Below, piece after piece: positions 11,211 to 18,280 of a DNA stretch of 64,000 nt. The notes beneath the pieces were generated by a model that ran no database searches, was not told the origin of the DNA, and saw nothing but the letters and a program-made list of their open reading frames with translations. The DNA is taken from assembly GCA_900542635.1 (NCBI GenBank), contig UQOJ01000005.1, positions 1 to 64,000 on the forward strand. The letters are read 5' to 3'. The position numbers and the translations under genes were made by a program. How positions within the stretch are numbered: the first letter of the stretch is position 1; each line of letters begins with the position of its first letter. The DNA is from an uncultured Collinsella sp. Lineage in GTDB: Bacteria; Actinomycetota; Coriobacteriia; Coriobacteriales; Coriobacteriaceae.

Positions 11211-13100
11211 ATGAACGGAGTTTTGCTCATGGTTGTTGCCGCGGCGGTGCTCGCCTGCGGCTATCTGGGCTACGGCCGCTGGCTGGCCAACAAGTGGGGC
11301 GTTGACAAAGAGGCCCTCACGCCGGCCAAGCGCATGAAGGATGGCAAGAGCTTCTCGCCCGTCTCCGCCTTCACCGCGTTCTCGCACCAGTTCAGCTCGA
11401 TCTGCGGTGCTGGCCCTGTTACGGGTACGATCGTCGCCATGGCCTTTGGCTGGCTGCCCGTCGTGCTCTGGGTCCTCGTCGGCGGTATCTTCTTTGGTGC
11501 CGTCCACGACTTTGGTGCTCTGTACGCTTCGATGAAGAACAACGGCAAGTCGCTCGCTCAGCTCATCGAGAAGTACATCGGCAAGACCGGCCGTCGCCTG
11601 TTCCTGCTGTTCTGCTGGCTGTTCTGCATCATCGTCATCGCCGCCTTCACCGACATGGTCTGCAAGACGTTCATGTTCACCCCGGCCGTTGACGCTTCTG
11701 GTGCTGCTACCGGTGCCATCGACTTCACCAAGTCCTATGCCGCCGGCTGCGCTGGTACCATCTCCATCCTGTTCACCTTCGTCGCTATCGCCTTTGGTTG
11801 GGCCCAGAAGAAGTTCAACCTCACCGGTGCTGCCGAGTTCGTCACCGGCGTGGTCCTCATGGTTCTCATGTTCGCCGTCGGTATGCAGTTCCCGGTCTAC
11901 CTGGATAAGTTCCAGTGGTTCGCCGTCGTCATGGTCTACCTGGTCTTCGCTGGCGCTATGCCCATCCAGATGCTCAAGACCCCGCGTGACTACCTCACTT
12001 CCATCATGATGATCGTCATGATCGTCTGCGCTGTCCTCGGCATCGTCGTCTTGGGCGTCAACGGTCAGGCCACTATCACCGCTCCGGTCTTCACCGGCTT
12101 CTCCACTGCCTCCGGCATGATGTTCCCGGTCCTGTTCGTCTCCGTCGCTTGCGGTGCTCTCTCCGGTTTCCACAGCCTCGTTTCTTCCGGCACCTCTTCT
12201 AAGCAGGTCGAGAAGGAGCAGGACGCCGTCAAGGTCGGTTACGGCGCCATGATCGTCGAGTCCTTCGTCGGCATCCTTGCCATCATCGTTGCCGGCATCA
12301 TGTTCTCCGATATGAACACCGCCGGTACCGGCGCCCTCAACGCTGGTGTCGCTTCCACCCCGTTCCAGATCTTCGCCGCTGGCATCTCTCGCGGTATGCA
12401 GGCCTTCGGTGTTGACGGCACGCTCGCTACCGTCTTTATGACCATGAACGTCTCCGCTCTGGCCCTGACCTCGCTCGACGCCGTCGCCCGCATCGCCCGC
12501 ACCTCGTTCTCCGAGTTCTTTGCTCAGACCAACGACGCCCTGGCCATCGAGTCCAAGGCCGGCTACATGAAGGTCCTCGGCAACCCCTGGTTCGCCACGG
12601 TCGTTACCCTGCTTCCCGGTCTCGCCCTCGCTTTTGGTGGCTATGCCAACATCTGGCCGCTCTTTGGTGCTTCCAACCAGCTGCTCGGCGGCATGACCAT
12701 GATCACCCTCGCCGTGTTCTGCAAGTGTACCGGCCGCAAGGGCTGGATGCTCTACGTGCCCGTCGTCTTCCTGCTCTGCTGCACCTTCACCTCGCTGGTC
12801 CAGAGCGCCATGGGCTGCATGGCCGCTGTCCAGGCTTACGGCTTCTTCGGCACCATCCCGGCTACCGCCACCACGGCCGCCGTCTCCGTCGCCGCCACCA
12901 AGGGCCTGCAGCTTGTCTTCGCCGTCCTGCTGATGGTCCTGGGCCTCATCGTTGCCGTTAACTGCCTCAAGGAGTTCTTCGGCAAGGAGGCTGGCTCCAT
13001 GCCCGACGAGGATCCCGAGTGGTCCGAGATGGGCAAAGCCGAGTATGGCCGCACTGCTGCTGCCGAGACTCCCGTCGACGCCGAGGCCGCCAAGGCTTAG
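11211..13100 (+). CDS. cstA: CstA-family transporter (carbon starvation protein A)
   Basis: Integral membrane transporter of the CstA family, whose characterised members import peptides or pyruvate. The 629 aa chain is almost entirely hydrophobic, with about 16 predicted membrane spans. It has the conserved N-terminal HQFSSICGAGPVTGT region and the GASNQLLGGMTM segment late in the protein. A short charged tail (from about 600) is cytoplasmic or disordered. The ATG is preceded by AGAGGAGG. Codon use is strongly biased to C-ending codons, as expected for high expression. It stands alone, with its own promoter, leader and terminator. The substrate cannot be told from sequence; the Ile/Val leader suggests peptide- or amino-acid-linked control. 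Confidence 0.9.
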   Translation: MNGVLLMVVAAAVLACGYLGYGRWLANKWGVDKEALTPAKRMKDGKSFSPVSAFTAFSHQFSSICGAGPVTGTIVAMAFGWLPVVLWVLVGGIFFGAVHDFGALYASMKNNGKSLAQLIEKYIGKTGRRLFLLFCWLFCIIVIAAFTDMVCKTFMFTPAVDASGAATGAIDFTKSYAAGCAGTISILFTFVAIAFGWAQKKFNLTGAAEFVTGVVLMVLMFAVGMQFPVYLDKFQWFAVVMVYLVFAGAMPIQMLKTPRDYLTSIMMIVMIVCAVLGIVVLGVNGQATITAPVFTGFSTASGMMFPVLFVSVACGALSGFHSLVSSGTSSKQVEKEQDAVKVGYGAMIVESFVGILAIIVAGIMFSDMNTAGTGALNAGVASTPFQIFAAGISRGMQAFGVDGTLATVFMTMNVSALALTSLDAVARIARTSFSEFFAQTNDALAIESKAGYMKVLGNPWFATVVTLLPGLALAFGGYANIWPLFGASNQLLGGMTMITLAVFCKCTGRKGWMLYVPVVFLLCCTFTSLVQSAMGCMAAVQAYGFFGTIPATATTAAVSVAATKGLQLVFAVLLMVLGLIVAVNCLKEFFGKEAGSMPDEDPEWSEMGKAEYGRTAAAETPVDAEAAKA

Positions 13101-13138
13101 TCGACCTGACGAGTTGAACGTCACATCTATATGACTCG

Positions 13139-13179
13139 GAAAGACCGGGTCCGCGACTTCGCGGGCTCGGTCTTTTTTT
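13139..13179 (+). terminator. cstA terminator
   Basis: AAAGACCGGGTCCGCG pairs imperfectly with CGCGGGCTCGGTCTTT, followed by a T-run, 40 bases after the cstA stop. Confidence 0.85.
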
Positions 13180-13230
13180 CATGCAAAAGCGGGTGACGCT
13201 CGAGTGTTCTCACAGATGTTTTGCATGGAT

Positions 13231-13260
13231 AAGGGCGCGCGTTGTACCATATGGACGTAT
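13231..13260 (+). promoter_or_regulatory. Predicted promoter of the JetD-like gene
   Basis: TTGCAT (13231-13236) and TACCAT (13255-13260) are 18 bases apart. Transcription would begin near 13267, downstream of an in-frame GTG at 13204, which supports the GTG start at 13285. Two CATATG hexamers lie at 13258 and 13268 in this short leader. Confidence 0.4.
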
Positions 13261-13284
13261 ATGTGTGCATATGAAAGGGACCCC

Positions 13285-15465
13285 GTGGCCAAGACGGTAT
13301 ATTCCGATAACCAAAATAATGTCGATGCCCTGGCTGAGCGTCTGAGCAGCCAGACGTCGCTTTCTGCCGAGCGTGCCAAGCTGGTTGCCTACGACCTGCT
13401 TTGCCGCAAGGCGCTCAAGATTAAGTCGAGTGCGCTGGCGCAAATTTTTCGCTCCGTCGATAAGGAATGCGACACAAAGGCGATGCGCGATGAGCTTATC
13501 GCGGCAAATATCGTGACCAAGATCGAGGGTAGCGGCATTAACGGGCGCCCGGCGTTCTATACCATCAATGCCGAGATCCGCGATGTCCAGGAGCAGCCTG
13601 TCGAGTCCGTCGAAGATTTTGTCGTCGAGGATTCCGCTGACGTACCTGCTGTGGAAGAAGCTGCTCCGCGTGAGCATGTCGATACCGATGAGTTGCTCGA
13701 TGAGAACGTCGTGCGTGCCTTTACGGCCAAGGCAGGACGCGGCGGTTTTGGCGGGGGTGGCAAGCGCGATGCGCAGCGCCGCGCCCAGCAGGAGCGCTTC
13801 CGTCGCGCCGTTGCTCAAAAGGGTGAGACGGATGCTGAGACCGTCGAGGAAAAGTCCGTTGGGATGCGGGAGCCGACTCGCACTCAAGAGCATGCTGAGA
13901 TCCAGGAGCCCAAGCGTCGCCGCGGTGCCCACTTTAAGGCTGAGCAGCGAGGTATTGCATGCGAGGTCCAGGATTCCGTCGAGGCTGCTGACGCGTCCGA
14001 TGAACCGGTCAAGAAGGCTCCGGGTTCATGCCGTCCCGGACGTGGTTTTGCGGGGCGCGCGTATCCCTTAAGGCATCAGGAGAAGAGCGAACCGGCTTCG
14101 ACCACTCAGGACGAGAAGGCCGAGAAGGCCGTTGAGCCGGCGGCTCGCGAACAGAAGCCTGCTGAGCCGCAGCTTGAGGTTGATGCCGAGGCCAAGGGCC
14201 AGCAGCCTACTGATGAGCAGGCGGAGCAGGGCACGTCGAGCAAGCCTCGCCGCCGTCGCCATCGTGGGGGCCGCAGTTCCCATGCCGAGACTGCAGCCGA
14301 GAAGACCACGCCGCAGGACGAGGATGCGAAGGTCGAGGTTTCTTCGGGGCAGCCTAAGCGCCAGCCGGCGAAGGAGAGCAAGTCCAATCGTCCGCAGAAG
14401 CAGGCGCCTATGCCGAAGCGCGAGCGCAATTCCCAAGGCGATTCTAAGCGCAAGTCTCAGAAGAAGCCGGAGTCTGCCGCAGCAGATACTGCTGCCCAGC
14501 AGCCCAAGTCGGCAGTCCACGGCGAGGTCTCGGCGTTTGCCCTTGCCCGCGTTTTAGGCAGGCAGCTGCTCAAAGTTGTCCCTACGCCTACGGCGCTCTC
14601 TAAGATCAAGGAGCAGCAGACACAGATCGTAAAGGTCGAGGGCAAGGACGGCAAAAAGGCTCCGCAGCGCACTCAGCACAACGAGATGTCCAACCGCAAG
14701 ATTGCCGAGGAAATCGCAATCATCCAGGCTTGGATCGAGCAGAACCGAGGTGCCGATACGCCGGTTGCCTCGCGCCGCCAGCGTGCCTACCAGATCTTTA
14801 ATGACGAGAAGGCTTTTGACGGCAAGCACGGTGAGCGCCTGATCAGGCGTATGACCGAAAAGGGCATCAGCATGCAGGCGATCAAGGTCGCCCCCAATCG
14901 TCCCGTGCACTTTACGGGCTTCTTTACGCTGGGCGCCGACAAGCCGTTCATTATGGTCGAGAACCTGGACACCTACGACGAGATCGTCAAGCTGCTGCGT
15001 GGCCGCAAGCACGCCAAGCTCTTTGGCATCAAAGTGGGCGGCGTGATTTTTGGCGGCGGTTGCAAGGCGAGCGTCTCGCATGCCCTGGACGATTATCTGG
15101 CCGAGATTGGCTATCGCTTTAACTACGTCTACTACGTGGGCGACATCGACCGCGAGGGTGCGCGCATCGTCGAGCAGGCTCGCAATGCCAATGTGGTTGA
15201 GATTCGCCTACATGCCGGCATGTACCGCGCCATGCTCGCCGAGCATAAGCGCCGCGTGAAGGCCGGCGGCGAGTGCGAGCCCGCGGCTGCCAACCAGGGC
15301 GTGCCGCAGAACCTGGCAGCGACGATCAAGGATCTGCCCATGGTTACGCGCGTGCAGTTCCGCAACGTGCTACGTGAAGGCGGGCGCATTCCGCAGGAGA
15401 TTCTGATGACCGCCGACTATCGGGATGGCGACTCGGGAAGCTTCGACCGCATGCTCAACAACTAG
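13285..15465 (+). CDS. Protein with C-terminal TOPRIM-like (JetD/DUF2220-like) domain and long disordered linker
   Basis: A 726 aa protein in three parts. Residues 1 to about 100 are a helical domain that looks like a winged helix. Residues about 105-430 are low-complexity, rich in Glu, Lys, Arg, Pro and Gln, resembling the disordered tails of nucleic-acid-binding proteins. Residues about 440-726 contain VENLDTYDEI (Glu559), a glycine-rich IFGGGCKAS and YVGDIDREGARI (Asp620, Asp622, Glu624). That is the E...DxD order of TOPRIM metal sites and resembles JetD of Wadjet. The start is GTG with AAAGGGA upstream; an in-frame start at 13204 lacks a ribosome binding site and precedes the predicted promoter. 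No jetA, jetB or jetC is nearby. The family assignment is by motif reading only. Confidence 0.65.
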   Translation: MAKTVYSDNQNNVDALAERLSSQTSLSAERAKLVAYDLLCRKALKIKSSALAQIFRSVDKECDTKAMRDELIAANIVTKIEGSGINGRPAFYTINAEIRDVQEQPVESVEDFVVEDSADVPAVEEAAPREHVDTDELLDENVVRAFTAKAGRGGFGGGGKRDAQRRAQQERFRRAVAQKGETDAETVEEKSVGMREPTRTQEHAEIQEPKRRRGAHFKAEQRGIACEVQDSVEAADASDEPVKKAPGSCRPGRGFAGRAYPLRHQEKSEPASTTQDEKAEKAVEPAAREQKPAEPQLEVDAEAKGQQPTDEQAEQGTSSKPRRRRHRGGRSSHAETAAEKTTPQDEDAKVEVSSGQPKRQPAKESKSNRPQKQAPMPKRERNSQGDSKRKSQKKPESAAADTAAQQPKSAVHGEVSAFALARVLGRQLLKVVPTPTALSKIKEQQTQIVKVEGKDGKKAPQRTQHNEMSNRKIAEEIAIIQAWIEQNRGADTPVASRRQRAYQIFNDEKAFDGKHGERLIRRMTEKGISMQAIKVAPNRPVHFTGFFTLGADKPFIMVENLDTYDEIVKLLRGRKHAKLFGIKVGGVIFGGGCKASVSHALDDYLAEIGYRFNYVYYVGDIDREGARIVEQARNANVVEIRLHAGMYRAMLAEHKRRVKAGGECEPAAANQGVPQNLAATIKDLPMVTRVQFRNVLREGGRIPQEILMTADYRDGDSGSFDRMLNN

Positions 15466-15472
15466 GGCGTTC

Positions 15473-15609
15473 GGCCCCGGGAGAGCGGGGACACCGGCTT
15501 AGGTTTCCTGCTCTACAGTCCTGCTCACGACGGAGGCCACATTAAGTGGCCTCCTGTTCGTGCGGAACTCGCGATAAACCTAAGCCGGTGTCCCCGCTCT
15601 CCCGGGGCC
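15473..15609. repeat. Long-armed hairpin repeat, family 1 copy 2
   Basis: Perfect 34-base complementary arms (15473-15506 and 15576-15609) surround a 69-base core (15507-15575) nearly identical to copy 1. Arm sequence differs from copy 1 except for a short inner AGGTTT. It begins 8 bases after the stop of the JetD-like gene. Confidence 0.9.
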
Positions 15610-15668
15610 TGCGGCTACTTGGTTGTCGCATGCGGCTCGCTTTTCGGAACAGGGCTGATAATTCTAGA

Positions 15669-15760
15669 TGCAAGGCGCTCTTGGTCGTTATGGGCCTGGG
15701 GCGTCTGTCTTATATAGGTAGATTCCTTGCGGGTTCGAATCCCTCCGCTTGTGGCCCTTG
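15669..15760. repeat. Degenerate tRNA-Gln 3' fragment and terminator copy
   Basis: 15669-15711 resembles the tRNA-Gln terminator hairpin (GGCGCTC...GGGGCGTC). It is followed by a T-arm sequence GGGTTCGAATCCCTCCGC at 15731-15748 in the orientation opposite to the intact tRNA gene. There is no complete cloverleaf. Confidence 0.5.
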
Positions 15761-15796
15761 GCTGAAAAGTTGGGATGCGGGGAGCCCATGGCTGAT

Positions 15797-15932
15797 GTGG
15801 GACGGAGGGATTCCGCGTCCGCCTGCCGGCGGCCGCGTGCCGCTGCGTCGCTTCGCTCCTTGCGTGCTGCGCTGGAAAACGCTTCGCGTTTCCTCAGCTC
15901 CGCACCCTTACGGGTTCGAATCCCTCCGCTTG
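15797..15932. repeat. Palindromic element with tRNA-Gln T-arm ends
   Basis: TGGGACGGAGGGATTC at 15797 copies the 3' end of the adjacent tRNA-Gln gene (compare 15989-16004). At 15911-15930 the T-arm GGGTTCGAATCCCTCCGCTT appears inverted, so the unit is bounded by an inverted repeat. The GC-rich spacer of about 100 bases resembles that of the tRNA-Leu element at 62642-62784. Confidence 0.6.
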
Positions 15933-15938
15933 CCCACA

Positions 15939-15986
15939 AGAAAGCGCTCCAGGTTCATAAGGGCCTGGAGCGCTGTGTTCTTAAGG
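15939..15986 (-). terminator. tRNA-Gln terminator
   Basis: On the minus strand AGCGCTCCAGG pairs with CCTGGAGCGCT and is followed by TTCTT, just downstream of the tRNA. Confidence 0.8.
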
Positions 15987-15987
15987 G

Positions 15988-16059
15988 CTGGGACGGAGGG
16001 ATTCGAACCCCCAACAGCCGGCACCAAAAACCGGAGTTCTACCGTTGAACTACGTCCCA
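15988..16059 (-). tRNA. tRNA-Gln (anticodon TTG)
   Basis: The minus strand folds as a cloverleaf: acceptor TGGGACG/CGTCCCA, D arm with AACGGTA, anticodon loop TTTTGGT (anticodon TTG) on a CCGGT/GCCGG stem, and T arm GGGTTCGAATCCC. The discriminator base is G. The 3' CCA is not encoded. Confidence 0.95.
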
Positions 16060-16097
16060 ATGTGTGGTGTTGCCCAAAAGCAACTCGTTTAGTTTAC

Positions 16098-17003
16098 CTA
16101 ATCTGCGAGGGCATCGCAAACGCCATCGAGCAGGCGTACGGCGAGTGTCTGCGCGTCGCTGGCCGTGAAGGTGCCGTTGTAGCGCGTCATGCCCGTGAGC
16201 TCAATGCGAATGCGTGCTGGCTTCTGCTGCGCGGCGACATTGGCAGTGCGGATGCGCTGGGCCAGGTTATGGCACTCGGCGAGGGCGATCGTGGCGCGCG
16301 GCGCTGCATCTGCGGGCAGCTCATCGCTTGCGATCTCGAGCACCAGGTCTACGTCGGTTGGGACCTCGGAGTCGCAGAGCATCATGCCGCTGTTGTCGGT
16401 CGTTGCCGTGGCGATATTCCACATGCGCGACGCAACGCTGCGCGCGATGGGGTCCTCGCCGATAACGGCAATCTGGAAGCGCTCGAGCACGTTGGCGGCG
16501 CGAGCAAAACCGATACGGGACTCGGCTTCGGTGACCGAGGGCTTGCCCTCCCACACATGGTGCAGGCGGTTGATGTAGGCGTAGGTGTCCTGGAAGGCCA
16601 TGCCGTCGGCAAACAGGCCGACATTTTCCTGGAACTGCTGCAGGGCGGCCTCGGTATGCGGGCCAAAGTAGCCGTCGTCTTCGCCACAGGCAAAGCCCAA
16701 AACGTTGAGAGCGCGCTGCAGGGCCTGCACATCGGCGCCATGGAAATTGGGCATGCGCAGATAGAGGGTGCGGTCGCCCAGCTTATACGAAGCGTCTACA
16801 AGGGCGCTCCAACAGGGGATATCGACGGCATGACCGGCAGCAAGGCCGCTGTCGAGCCTGAAGGTGCTGACGGCCTGCTCAGTGGTGGCTCCAAAGTACT
16901 TGTCGGTGACTTCGGCGGCATCAATCGTGTAGCCGAGCTGCAGGAGACGAGACTGCACGTCCTCGACGGCTGCTCCTTGCATGCCCGTTGTAATAGGTTC
17001 CAT
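16098..17003 (-). CDS. Protein with two peptidoglycan-binding (PGBD) domains
   Basis: 301 aa with no signal peptide. Two PG_binding_1 repeats occupy about 5-60 (GMQGAAVEDVQSRLLQLGY...YFGATTEQAV) and 80-150 (GADVQALQRALNVLGF...YFGPHTEAALQQFQ). The remaining half is alpha/beta and weakly resembles the fold of amidase_3 cell-wall hydrolases, but I do not see a full set of zinc ligands. RBS AAAGGGG precedes the ATG. The role is unknown; binding to cell wall is known for the family, but export is not supported by the N-terminus seen. It lies between tRNA-Gln and the polyprenyl synthase, both on the same strand. Confidence 0.7.
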   Translation of the reverse strand: MEPITTGMQGAAVEDVQSRLLQLGYTIDAAEVTDKYFGATTEQAVSTFRLDSGLAAGHAVDIPCWSALVDASYKLGDRTLYLRMPNFHGADVQALQRALNVLGFACGEDDGYFGPHTEAALQQFQENVGLFADGMAFQDTYAYINRLHHVWEGKPSVTEAESRIGFARAANVLERFQIAVIGEDPIARSVASRMWNIATATTDNSGMMLCDSEVPTDVDLVLEIASDELPADAAPRATIALAECHNLAQRIRTANVAAQQKPARIRIELTGMTRYNGTFTASDAQTLAVRLLDGVCDALAD

Positions 17004-17141
17004 GAACGAACCCCTTTCGGCGTACCATTCGTACTATTTGAGCGTCTGTCGGATAGACAACGCAAAGGGATGCATAAACATGCACTCAACAGTGTAGCAA
17101 GTTGTGCCTAAATACGCTGCTGACAGGTTTTATAACCCCCG

Positions 17142-18167
17142 TTAGTTAAGGCGCTCCACAAAGAAATCTGCCATGGAGAGGAACAGCTCGCGTGCGTGCG
17201 GATCAAGCTCAACGTTCTCGATGGCCGCTTTGGCCTTAGCGGTCAGGTCGAGCGCGTAAGTGCGGGCATAATCGATGGAGCCGGTCTCTTGGAAGATATC
17301 CACGGCGCGTGCGAGCTGCGCGGGATCATCGGTGCCCGAGGAAAGAAGCTCTTCGACCTCGTCGTGGTGGCGCTCATCAGAGAGGGCATGAACGGCGACA
17401 AGCGTGCGCTTGCCCTCGGTGATGTCGGTGCGGAAGTCCTTGTTGGCGGCTTCCTTAGTGCCGACAAGGTTGAGCAGGTCGTCCTGAATCTGAAAGGCAA
17501 GGCCCGTGTGCAGGCCAAAGGCGCGCAGCGCTTCGATTTGCTCATCGCTGCCGCCGCCGATAATGGCTCCGGCGGCAAGCGGCGTGGCTCCGCTGTAAAA
17601 CGCGGTCTTGTGCGTCGCCATGTCCAGGTAGTCATCAACCGAGATATCAAAGCGCCCGTCACGGACCCAACCCAGGTCGAGCGCTTGACCCTCGATGGTG
17701 CGGACGATCATCTCGGTAAGCTCGTGGAGCACGCGCAGCTTCACGTCGGACTCCAGCGTGGGGTCGTCGAGAACCGTCTTGGTGACCATGGTGAGCGCCA
17801 GGTCGCCACAATTGATGGCAAGGCCCGTGCCCTCGGTAAGGTGCATGCAGGGCTTGCCTCGACGAAGCTGTCCGTTGTCGGCGATGTCGTCGTGGATCAG
17901 CGCGCCCGACTGGAAGTGCTCGATGGCTGCCGCGGCGCTGCGGGCGCTCTCAAAGCTACCGCCCACTGCGGTTGCGGCGAGCATACAGATAAGCGGGCGG
18001 TGGCGCTTGCCGGCGTTGGCCGTAAAAGCCGAGAGCGGCGCGTACAGGTAGCGCTCGATATCGGCAGAGGTCGCCTGTCCGTCAAAGAACGTGGCCAGAT
18101 AGTCGTTAATCTGGTCAAAGTGCTGGGCTAAAAAGCTGGTAAACGGACTGGACACGGGTTCTCGCAT
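17142..18167 (-). CDS. Polyprenyl diphosphate synthase (geranylgeranyl/farnesyl type)
   Basis: Condenses isopentenyl diphosphate with allylic diphosphates to make isoprenoid chains for menaquinone or lipid carriers. The first aspartate-rich motif is HDDIAD (DDxxD) and the second is FQIQDDLLNL. KRHRPLICML provides the IPP-binding basic residues. With this start it is 341 aa. I prefer the ATG at 18167, with AAGAAAG just upstream. An in-frame ATG at 18206 would add 13 residues but has no visible ribosome binding site. The chain length of the product cannot be set from sequence alone. Confidence 0.85.
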   Translation of the reverse strand: MREPVSSPFTSFLAQHFDQINDYLATFFDGQATSADIERYLYAPLSAFTANAGKRHRPLICMLAATAVGGSFESARSAAAAIEHFQSGALIHDDIADNGQLRRGKPCMHLTEGTGLAINCGDLALTMVTKTVLDDPTLESDVKLRVLHELTEMIVRTIEGQALDLGWVRDGRFDISVDDYLDMATHKTAFYSGATPLAAGAIIGGGSDEQIEALRAFGLHTGLAFQIQDDLLNLVGTKEAANKDFRTDITEGKRTLVAVHALSDERHHDEVEELLSSGTDDPAQLARAVDIFQETGSIDYARTYALDLTAKAKAAIENVELDPHARELFLSMADFFVERLN

Positions 18168-18280
18168 TCTTTCTTGGGTTACATCGTTGCGGTGTGCAGA
18201 TACCATATTGCCACATTGGAGTTGCCGGCGCGTCTGTTTTGGCGATTTGGAGAAACGGGACGCGTGCGCGTGCCGGCTGC

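Noticed and set aside
11052..13124. Long minus-strand open frame of 690 codons
   Set aside because: It is the antisense of cstA. Its Gly/Asp/Glu/His-rich, non-domain composition reflects the C-ending codon bias of the real gene.
13285..15465. Complete Wadjet defence system
   Set aside because: Only a JetD-like domain is seen. The neighbours are cstA, a tRNA and cell-wall genes, with no JetA, JetB (kleisin-like) or JetC (SMC-like).
15688..15939. Minus-strand open frame encoding an Arg/Ala-rich peptide
   Set aside because: It lies wholly within the tRNA-derived palindromic region. The composition follows GC-rich repeat DNA and there is no ribosome binding site, so I treat it as non-coding.
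15546..17111. Plus-strand open frame of 521 codons
   Set aside because: It runs through repeat family 1, tRNA-Gln and the antisense of the PGBD gene, with repetitive composition only.
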